The notes under the pieces: model-generated | Told to the model about the DNA's origin: nothing | The model's database searches: none | The model's input: only the letters and a program-made list of their open reading frames with translations | In this document: piece by piece, positions 33,780 through 45,700 of the stretch | Position numbering within the stretch: the first letter of the stretch is position 1 | How the letters are laid out: each line of letters starts with the position of its first letter | Program-made: the position numbers and the translations under genes | From: Enoplolaimus lenunculus | Lineage: Eukaryota > Nematoda > Enoplea > Enoplida > Thoracostomopsidae | NCBI GenBank assembly: GCA_030248215.1 | Contig: JASANG010001414.1 | Location: forward strand, 644,501 to 708,500 | Length of the DNA: 64,000 nt | Direction of reading: 5' to 3'

Positions 33780-36700
33780 GTAAGATAATTGTTTCGAAAC
33801 CGCTAAGGAGGCCTCCGCTGGTCCCTAGCTCTCCTCTGGCTACAAAAACAATTCAGGTCTTTTTCGTTATAATCCCTTCAGCCGGCGTTTGCCCAAAAGT
33901 AGTAGGATTTCAAAAATTTTAAGCACATTTCAGCTTTTTATGACCTCCGTTGATCATGTCACACCGAAATTTCCATTCTAAAAAACTTTGATTGCCTAAT
34001 ATTCCAACCACAAGAGCCATTTGGGAAATCAAAAATACTTTTTTTATCAAAAGGTTATACAAATTATTTTTTTACAATAAAGACGTCGCGGTTTATGAGT
34101 TACGGTCAAATAACGGATTTGGCACCATTCCAAATCGCTTGCTCCGCGACAAATCAGTTATTTGACTATGCAGCACGCCAAATAAGTTCTTTGACCATGA
34201 CTATGTAACTAATCAATACTGTGATTGAGAAAAATTGAACACCATTCTACTCAGCTCCGCAAGAAGCATGGAATAATAAGTCTAACTTTTCGACAAAAAC
34301 TTTTTTGGGTTCCATGAGGGACCTTGAGACCTTGACAATCAAATGGTTCAAAAAACGACTGGGTCCAAAAAGACACCAAATCTTTGTAATCTATTGGGAG
34401 TGACCCACTGCTTTTTTCCCGTTCTGGCTACACCCTTGGGCAAAACTGACCAGTTTAAATAGGACCTCAAACAAGGACGAAGTGCAAGTGACACAGATAA
34501 CCAAAACCTGAATATGATGGTACAAATTTTTACGCTGCATTCGCTAGATGGCAAATCTGGTTTAGTATAGTAATTAATGTCAAGTGATTTGCTCGTCTGT
34601 TTAGAAATAAATACGCAAATTGGGTTATCTCCAAAGTTCTTCATTAGTCCAGTGGAACAAGGCTGAAGTTAATAATATGACAGATTGTTGTCTTCGGCAG
34701 TTAAGGTTAAATGAAATGGCTATATTTTTAAACTATGCAACATATTTACTGCAGCGACCCGAATAAGAGGGAGCGGACTGATATTTATTTGGCCTCTTTA
34801 TATGGTACCCTGCAGTTATTCGGTTACGGACTGTTATTCATTTTTTAACCCGCCCTCCGTCGCCCTTCGTTACTGATATATAGCTGGTTTAGCAAGTATC
34901 AGTGGAATTCAACGTTTATTCGTCTTGTTTTAAATTCTTTGCAAGGTTATACCTATCGGAATGTGTATACTTTCAAAACTTAAGCATGCTTTGAAATTTC
35001 AAACTCAACTTCATTTGATCCTCGAGTCATTATGCACTCTAATTAAGGGATAATTGGCATTTATGGACTCTCATTAGGGCGTAGGGATTCTATCCGCTTA
35101 AATGAATTTTCCTAATAGACATCTGGAAATTAGTTGCAAGTTTTGAATTTAATGTAAAGTACATAGCCTATTTGTAGTTAATAGTCGGTGCCTGAATTAC
35201 TGCAGGAAAATAAGGAAATATTTTTTCAGTATTTCGATTGCTATCCGTTTTAGTTTCCGTTTTCTTTTATTGTTAATATCCGTTTACGCCTTGTGCGGCA
35301 GCAATGGCGGATCCATGGGGGGCCACCCCGGCCGTGGCCCCCTCCAACAGCATCTCGACAAAAATTATATAACAATTTTGTGACAATAGTTCGTGGTTTA
35401 TGTATGGGTCAAAAGTAAGTTTATTACCTGTGAAATTTTGGCCCCCCCATTTTGAGATCCTGGATCCGCCACTATGCGGCAGTAGATGTTTTAGGTCAAT
35501 GTGGTACAGGCAATCATACAACATTTTTGCGCAGCAACGGTATGATACTGCAGGGCGCCGACAATCTAGTATTAAACGGGGTAGCGCTGAATCAATGTGG
35601 AAAACTGTGCACTGATAATAGAGTAAATTTTTTAATATCAGCTTGGTCAACGCGGGCCCGTAGCCGGAGGGGGGACAGGGGGCTCAACCATCTCTTCTTG
35701 AAAAATTTTGGCTCCCCTAAAAATTTTTCAACCTTGCTTGTATTGTCAACAAAAACTATTGTATGCCCCTCCTGAAAAATATTCCTGCTCCACTAGCAAA
35801 TTGAGCTGGCTACGGGATTGTATCAGGGGGGATGGGCAATCATGAATTTTAGGCATTGCATCGAGAGACAAATTTTTGGTTAAACGTTTTTTGCGATTGA
35901 AATGCTAAAATTCTATTAGTTTTTCGTAGTATTTCCTACAATAATTATCGTTTAAAATGCATGACTTGTGGAAGTAAATTTTTTGTGCCAAATATTGGGA
36001 ACTGAAAAGTTTTTAAACTATACACTACACGATGTGAATTTCATGGTTGAAACCTAGTAGCCGTATTTAACCAAAACTAAGTTTAAAAAGAAATTTCTCT
36101 GTAAACACGCCAGCATCCTTTAAATTGTAGGCTTGCTGGCTCTATTTTTTACAAATACAAGCAATCATATGATTATGAAATATTGCGAAATTAGAAATTT
36201 GACCGTCTGTCTTGTTGGTATTCAGGACGATAATGGCCGACCGGTAACTTGCAATTCGTACGAATATTCAATTTCAAATGGCCGTTGTGTTCTCAGTAGC
36301 TCCAGTGCACCGCCGTTTGGATCCAATCCGTTGGTTGAAAGTTCATCGGCAATGGCGTTTTATCAAAAAATATGCATTAGCTGTATGTTTTCATAAACTA
36401 TACAATCGAAATAGTACAACTTTAGTAAACAAAAACGTAAACCTAAGTCTAAGGGTTGCGCTATACTTTTGGTTGAAGTCTGACGCCGTCCGTCACTGTC
36501 CGTCACCCGTACTGCAGTTTCCGTCTTTCGTGTGGCGCCGTTCGTCAACGTGGGTGACCTGTACGGCACCGGCTTTCATCGTGGCCGTATCGTGCGCAAA
36601 TCACTCACGTACGATACTGTGTAGTGACGGACGGTGACACACGGCGCCGCCCGACAAGGATAGCGCAATCCTAAGTGTAATGGTTGTGGACAAGTTGTCT

Positions 36701-39700
36701 TGCTCAGGATTGTGGCGGTAATTGGTGCGCCAAAAGATATCGGGATCAAAGAGGACGGAATCTATGAGAATTTGATTTAAGACGGAATCAAAGAGGACGG
36801 AATCGATGAGAATTTGATTTAAAACGGGATCAAAGAGGACGGAATCGATGAGAATTTGATTTAAGACGGAATCAAAGAGGACGGAATCGATGAGAATTTG
36901 ATTTAAGACGGGATCAAAGAGGACGGAATCGATGAGAATTTGATTTAAAACGGGATCAAAGAGGACGGAATCGATGAGAATTTGATTTAAAACGGGATCA
37001 AAGAGGACGGAATCGATGAGAATTTGATTTAAGAGTTGTCGGGCGTCTAATTATCGTGATACCGTTCAGAATTTAATTTAATTAACATAAAAATAGTAAT
37101 AAAGCGTGCCGTCTGCTTACTCATCATTGCTTTATAAGCGAGCAGAGTGTCACTGGGATCCGGTTCCGGTAAAAATAGATGTCCGTTTCCGCTATGCTTA
37201 AAATTAGTTATAAAATATCACTGATATGTCTTGCAACTGTTTATTACAGACATGCTGCAATTGTTCGATATAAAATAAAAATTACGAAATTTATTCAGTC
37301 TAAAAAACTTTGGCACATCCGCCATATTTTTATAAAGCCCAGTGCATATTTGCATGTTTCAATTGCGTCTAATTATACTGCAACACGTACTATTTGTTTT
37401 AACGCCTGAGTATTAACTGTTATGACAGATGGCGTGTTTATTTTTGTATTAATGACAAACTCGCAGCATAGTGCAACACGAAGTAATACTTTGACACATG
37501 GACTCGATTCATGCAAATCCACTCGAATCATTTTTGTAATTTTTGTATTTGTTAAAATTTCTTTTTGTCTGAAACAAATGGGTGTTTTCGCGAGCACCCA
37601 ATCAACCGACCATCTTTGGATCGACCGTCGTAACTTTCGCATCGGATATTAATTTGATATTAGCTTGACCAAGAGTGCACGATGCTATTTGATGTTAGCT
37701 TGATCAAGAGTGCATGATGCTCTTTATGAAGAGTGTGCAACTGGATACATTGTGTGTAGAAAAGAATGTGCTCAGCGCGCGTTGTATTTTTCGTCCGCCC
37801 CATTAATTAAGAGTGGTCAAAATTTTCAAACATTGAAATTCATATGCTGTTGTGATACCGTGAGAAGTGACCCGCTTATATTTTTTATAAAATTCAACGT
37901 GTAGCGAATGTAAAATTGACCCTCTTCTAAATAAGGGGGAGTATGGCAATAACACAACAAGTGCTGGTACACTTTGTACCATGCACATCCTGGCCAGTTG
38001 CACACTCTTGTGATCATCGACTCTTGGTTTGATTTTAGCACCAGAAGTATGTTCATCGCCGTTTTCGTTCGAACGATTTCCGCAACACGTTCTTGTTGGA
38101 TTCGCGCTTGAGGTAAGAATCACTGATTGCAAATTAGGTTCAGCCATAATCGGCCAACCTGTGACCAATTTTACAGTTTCAACCAGTGCTGCGGACTTTC
38201 AAATGTGTGGCACACCGCAATTGCAAACTATCAGCTATACTTAGGTGTTAGAGGCTCGAGCGCATCGTCATTCTAATCGCTTGTGCATCTTACTCTTCAA
38301 GTTGATTGGCTACAAAAAACGCCATTTTAATCGCTTATGCATCTTACTCTTCAAGATGATTGGCTACCAAAAACGCCATTTTAATCGCTTATGCATCTTA
38401 CTCTTCAAGATGATTGGCTGTCAAAAATTCATGGCCGCTCACATTGGCTGGTGCGTACGTAGTAACTGTACCCCGTTTGGAGCAGGTTGAAAATTTTAGA
38501 GAGGGTAACATGTATGCCGAGCATGAAATATACGCTATTTTTGTTGAATGCTACAAGCTTTGATACGTCTGTCATCTAAAGGATAATGCCTGGTTTTCTA
38601 AAATCCTACTTAAGTACTTGCTAAGCAATTACTAAACAAATCTACCGTTCTTAAAAAGAGCCAATGTTACTTTAAGGGGCGTAACAATAGATTAAGCGTA
38701 TTCCTAAGCCTAAGTGTAAGCCTAAGCGTTGCAATAATGAGTTCCTAAGCCTAAGCCTAATCCTAAGCCTAAGCAAAAGAATGTAATCTAGAATGCAAAC
38801 CTACTCTTTATAGACCCACCAGAAACCTTGTCGCCCCTTAAAGTAACATGGGCCGTAAAAAGCATTACTTTGTTTGTTCAAAAAGTCAAGTATTTACTTA
38901 AGTTAGTGACTTAAGTAATTAATTACATGAGTGTAATTTAAGCAAATACATAAGTAAGATTTCAGAAATCCAACCAATGTTACATATTCAATTATCTCGG
39001 TAGTAAACTGTACCTCAACGTTGCAAAAACGTATTCAAAACTGGTTAAAATGAATTTAAACTTTCATAAAAGTTTATTCATTGTATAAATTTATCATTTC
39101 AGATGTCACACACGCGATCGTTGTCCGAATGTCTCGCTTCGTGTCTTGAAGTGTCAAAAACGCGAAATATCGATTGCCGTTCGACAATGTACTACTACGA
39201 AACTGGCGAATGCATTTTAAATCAAGATGACAGGCGGATGAGACCAGATCTGTTCTCAAAAGATACGCAAGGATTTATTGTCGATTATTTTGAAAATCAT
39301 TGCGCTGGATGTATGTTTTGCGTCGCGAAAAATCACTTTTTTTGAAACTTAATTTATTTTTTAAAAAGAATGTTCATAAAAAACTTTATCCTTTGAAGCT
39401 AAAATGAATTTTTAGAAACCGCAGTAGTACACAAGGGTTTGTTGTTGTCTATTTTGAAAATCATTGCGCTGGATGTATGTTTTGCGTCGCGAGAAAAATC
39501 AACTATTTTTAAACTTAATTTATTTTTTAAAAAAGGTTCGTAAAAAAATTGTTATCCTTTGAAGCTAAAATGAATTTTTAGAAACCCCAGTAGTACACAA
39601 GGGTTTGTTGTTGTCTATTTTGAAAATCATTGCGCTGCTGCTGGATATAAGTTTCACGTCGTCGCAAGAAATTCGGTATTTTTGAGATTTAAGTTTATTT

Positions 39701-42700
39701 CTGTTAAGGAAATTCACAAAACAGTTTAGTCTTTGCTACTAAAATGAAATTTTTGCTACTGAAAGATGCGCGAGGATTTATTAATCAACTTGAAATTCAT
39801 TGCTCGATGTAAGGGTTGATTCGTGAAATACTGCTATTTGTTTCAAAATATTAATTATTTTTTTCAATTACGTTCGTGAAAATTCTGGCTTTAAAATCAC
39901 CATCAAATTTTTGGAAATGCCTGCCTATACGTTGTCGTCTGATTTGAAAATCGTTGTTACTTTGGCAACAGAAATAGGTATAATGAAGTAAAACGGTATA
40001 TTTTTTATTAAATGTGACTTTCACATATATTTTTTTGTATTTTTAGCGCAATGCTATCCGCCTGAAATCGCTCAATATTTGGTCACAGTTGGAGTTGAAC
40101 TTGCCGGCGAACGTGATGTCACTATTGGCGATGTTGATTTACAAATGTGTCAACATTTTTGCGATGTTGATCAGGTAAAATGTCAAGTTGTCATACGGAT
40201 GTTTCGAGCCCATGTACGGATCAGAGGCGGAACGTTTTTCTGTGGGACTGCGTTAGAGTTACCTTAAGCTTTAGGCTATTTTTTGCTTGGCTTAGGCTTA
40301 AGCTTAGACTTAGTAACAAACTCCTTCTTACGCTATAGGTTTACGTTAGGAGTATGCTTAGAATGCTGTTCCGCCCCTGTTCTTTACATTGGCAGATGTT
40401 TGTATAGTTTTCGAAAAATGCGATAAGCGTATCACTCGGCGCTGAGCTACGGACAATCCGCATTTGTGCCTAAGCGCGCAGCCAACTCAAAAAAGGGCCA
40501 AAAATTTACGGCGGTCGGTTTTTGCAGACTTAAAAATTTTCGATTATTTTGGGTCCAAAACTTGTTCGGCGAGGATACCTTTTTGTGAGGATAGAGAAAA
40601 TTATGCTGCTTGTTTTGGCCAGTAACCATGTTAATACTTAACGGGAGGAAAATTAGTAAGCATGAAATTTTGTGAAGATATTTACTACTTCTAATAAAAG
40701 ATTGAACAATGGTTATATATTAATATATATAAAATGTACACTTTCGGATAAATAAATTTAACACTTTTTAATTATTTGAGAATGGATATTTTTTAAAATC
40801 CGGAACCATAAATTTAATAAATAAGTGTGGCAAAGATAAAAATTTTATATTAAGCAATTACAATATAAAAAAATACCTGTTATTCATTATTTTTAGAACG
40901 GATCAGGCCAATTATTTTCATGCAAATCATTTTCATACGATTCGATAAGACGACAATGCTACTTGAGTAACGACCGAGCTGAGCCATACGGAAGAGCTAA
41001 ATTTCGTGATGCAAACGCAGTGTCGTACTATGAAAAAACGTGTTTTTCAGGTAAACGTTTTAAATTGTTTTAACTTATCTGCTTCCTAATCTTCAGCATT
41101 TGTTACGGAATGGCCAGATTAATTATTAATTTCAATTACTTTATTTTTAATGACTACTGCTCGTATTCTGAAATGTTTGTAGCACCTACTACTAGTTTGT
41201 GGCCAATGTTACTTTAAGGGGCGTAGCAGCAGATTATGCATATTCCTAAACCTAAGCCTAAGCCTAAGCGTTGCAAAAATGAGTTCCTCAGCCTAAGCCT
41301 AAGCCTAAGCAAATAAATGTAATCTAGAATCTAAACCTACTATTATATACACCCACCAGCCTACTATTTTATAGACCCACCAGAAACCTGAACGCCTCTT
41401 AAAGTACAATGGGCCTAGTTTGTTATAGGTCTTGTAACTTCAGACCAGTGAATAATAAGGTTTGAAACTCAGTACATTTTTGCTTTTGATTCGTCCTACT
41501 TCTGCGCGTTTTTTCTGAATTCTAAATTTGCAGGCGTTCGTTATTTTGGTAATCTATCGCTAACTTGCGATTGATGATACAAGTGTTTAAGAATATGAGG
41601 TTAAAATTTAATGGTTTTACCACACACGTGCAAGTTTTTGCTACGAGAACTTGCAGCCGCAACCTGCTCTTGCAAGGTTTGTCCAAAATGCCGTTCGAAA
41701 ACCCTTGCAGCAATGCAATTAATTTATTAAAAATCAAAGCTAGGAATTTAATTCACATGTGTGAATAACCATGCAAGTTCACGGAATTTATTGTAGCCGC
41801 TTTCTCATCGGCTGATTAAAAAATGCCAAGTTCTGCGTGCAATTTGCAGCTGCAAGTTTTCGCAGCAAAAACTTGCACGTGTGAATCGGGCTTTATTCGG
41901 CGTGGCATTAACTAAAGCCTAACCTCCTAACTGTGCAAAATAAAAAATCTGAACATTAAACACCCAATTTTGAATCATTTTCAAAAAAGTATCATTCAAT
42001 CCAACACAATTTCAGCTCCACAAACTTGCAGTTCTCAACCGGCGTTTGAACGCATTCCTCAACGTGTGCTGGTCGGACACTCACTTGAAGTGACACAAGC
42101 GTCAGTGCTTAGTGATTGTTTGAATCAATGTTTAGCAGCTGTGGGCACCGCTCCGTTTACATGCCGGTCTGTTATGTATTACTACGAAACGGTACGTTTG
42201 AAACGAAAATTGGCTCCAAATTTCGAACATAAACTAGGTTTACTCTCAATTTTAGGTAATTATTCTCAATTGCCTAAGTATGTTTCAGTTATCTTCTAGG
42301 TTAAACATTTCCTATTTGAGACTCAAGATTCATAAAAACAGTCCTGTTGTTTTAATCATTGCCGTTGGAGTTTGCTTGTTTGGAAACGTATCCCAAATTT
42401 AGCCTCATGTAAAGATCATGGGCGGAACGTTTTTCTGCGGGACTGTAATAGAGTAATCTAAAGCTTTAGACACAATTTTTTGCTTAAGCTTAGTCCTTAG
42501 GATTAGACATAGGCTTATTCTTACGCTTAGGATTCAGCTTTGGCTTAGGCCTAGGAATATACTTATACTACTGTTACGGCCCCGTTCTATACATTGGCCC
42601 AAATTTCTGATATGAGCTTTATGGCTGTTTATTTGAACACATCAAAGATACCATAGTCTGTTTTCTCAAAATTTTGGAAATTGCAAATAATAGGTAGTAG

Positions 42701-45700
42701 GTTGATGTCGTTAAAGTGTGTTTCACTCTGGTTAGCATTAGTTGCAGTTCTCACAAGTAGGCTCTCACCCTCTCGCGCACTTTCTGCACAACTTTGAAAA
42801 TGTTCAAACCCTGGCATAACTTAAAACCAAGATTTGGCTTTAAGATCAGTCTTAGGATTAAGCTTAAGCTTGTGAGGAAAAATGTTCAATAGCTCGTAAA
42901 CTTAATCAACGTCATAAGCGGTATTAAGCAACCTTTTTTCCTAAATTTTTTGTGGTGGTTTAAAATTTTCACTGCCGCTACTCATCTGAATTTAAATTTA
43001 AACTATTGTGACCGATTAATAAAATATATTTGTTTGTTTTGTTTTAGGGAGAATGCATTCTCAACGAAGCAACACGACAACAACAACAACATCTATTTAG
43101 CCCTGACACTCAAGGCTATCGTGTTGATTATTTTGATAACAATTGTTTTCAAGGTAGGGTTAGACGTGTTTATAACCCAAAAATTATGCGCATACAGAAG
43201 ACATATGTCACCGGAAATATTACCGGGACAGAGAAGAAAATCAAGCAGTAATCTAAAACAACTAGAACTCATTACGTTACACTAGAAATTTTTTCCTTAC
43301 CTGCTGTAGGTATTCAGACGGCAATTTTTGCATTCGTAGTTATGGTCGGCACTAGCGGATACAGAGGGGGGGAGGGGCGGCGGGGCGTATGTCCCCGTCA
43401 GAATTTTTTTGTAATGAAATGGTAAGGTCCTCCTGTGTAACAATATACTTAAGTCCAAACCAAAACCTAAACCAAAACCTAAGCCTAATACTTAAGTCTA
43501 AATCAAAACCTAAACCAAAACCTAAGCCTAATACTTAAGTCTAAATCAAACCTAAACCTAAACCTAAACTTAAAGCCTCTCAACCTTTTGTTTTCCCAAA
43601 CTACCTGCCTATCACTGGAAAATGCCCAATAGACGTTCGCCATATTAACCAATTGAATTCGGTTTTAGAAAGTAACGGCTGCAGTTCACCAAACGAAGAT
43701 CGGGTCTACATCAAGGTTCACAACACTGAACTGTCTGATTTTGACACTGTCAGCATTCCTGATTTGTCTGTGCTCGACTGTCTTAAACGGTAAATTTTAG
43801 GTTCCGATCGTGGAACTGTCACAAATTTCGACGCCCATTAAAATTAACATTATCAAATGTTTGTAATAGTTGATCGATAAGTTGACGTTCAAATTTTAAT
43901 AATAAATACGGTAAACAGTCTTAAACCTACATTTCAAACCACACAAAATTTCGTTATTGCACAATATACATATTTAAAAATACGGTTAAATCAATAAAAA
44001 GAGCAGTGGCGGAATCTAAAGATTCTGACGTGTACGAGCCAGAAGCGAGCAAGCAGCCAAATGCAATTTTAGTACTAAATATTGTATTAATAAGACTGTG
44101 TGTTTGGATCCTTGTTGGGGTACCGTTAAGGCCTCAGTGTGACCCACTGAATCTGCCAATGAAACAACGGTAAAAGGCAAGATAAACATGTACACTTGTT
44201 GTGAAACTGATAGTGCCGTATGCACCAAAACATTTCATACTGTTTCTTGTGCATTTTTATTAAGACATATCAAGATGTAAATTTTATAATTGAAGCCGCG
44301 TCACAAACTTAAAAATCGAAAAATTGTAGCAATTGAAATTTTTAACTGCAATACGCACCGCCTAACTTAAATTGGCGCTATGCTTTGGATGACGTCCGGC
44401 ATTGTCCGTCACCGAAGACGGAGTCAGACGGTGCCGCACAATAAGTTACTGCCTGGATTTAAAATACACCAAGAATCAACACTGTTAATTGCAATGAGTT
44501 GATTAATCAATTCAGCTTGCGAGTTAGTTATTTCTGAGTTGATAACAGTTTACACTAACTCGCTCTCAGTTGAGTTGTTTCTCGCTCTGAGTTTACTCTG
44601 TGGAAGTTAATTAATTTACTCAGACTGAATTGAATCAACTCAAAATTTGAGTTTTGATAGTCCTAACTCAGTCTGAGTGATACAATTCATTCTGAGTTAA
44701 AATGAACTCGCTGAAATTTACTGTGCAGCGAAACGACAAAATATTTCAAAATACAAACACAAATTTCTGTATAATTTCAGTTGTACCGCTGAAACTTCGT
44801 TCGTTTGCCGTTCGGTTGAGTACAGCGGTACTGGTGTTTGCTCGATGTCGTACTTGGAAAATGGACGAATTGCATTACGGGATTCGTCAAGAAACGACCC
44901 AAAAGATTATTTTGAAGCTGTTTGCGTTTCAGGTCAGCACTAGTATATATGTAGTAGCCCAAGTTGCAATTCTGCCCAATTTCGAATTGGGCTAACCGAA
45001 GGCAGAATCGTATTTGCTAAACTTGTGCTTTATCTAACTGGCTACTAGATACCGGCAAATTAGCTTAACGAAACAAACTGCTCGTTGGCCGACAGGTACT
45101 TATCGATTACCTGGCCAATGAAAAAAGAGTAATTGCATCAGCTAATCGTATTCGAGTACGGCATTCAGGTAGTAACCAATCACAACGCGTGCATTTACAA
45201 CAGAGAAAAAATTACACCATGGGCTAGCCCAAATCCTTATTCCGCGCTCATCTATTTGTCCAATTCGGAATTCGGCTGACCTACGGCTTGGGCTACGACA
45301 AAGAAACTGACGTATTTAATGCTCACACTCCACTGCACTGATATCAAACTTTGCCCGACAACAGAATGTAGATTTTTTCATTTTGCGGGCATATTAGCAG
45401 AAAAGCAACTGCGATTTATGCAAAAACAGCAAAACTGTCGCCAAAAACTGGCACTAAACGCAAGTAATAAATATCTTACAACCAATTTTAAAACTGAGTA
45501 CAATACAGTTGAAATTAATGAAAAACTGGCGAATGGTTAGTATGGCACGCATATTTTCAAAACACTCGATGTTAGTATGGTTTTAAATAGCTGATTGCAG
45601 TGCATTTCAGGTGCACCAACGTGTATTGGTCGTCAGTACGCGTTTCAACTGCGTCCTGACAAAGAATACATTGGATTTATTGGTGTAACAATATCTGGAG

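Noticed and set aside
34348-34644. 98-residue minus-strand open frame in intron 1
   Set aside because: No recognisable domain, no start context, no neighbours.
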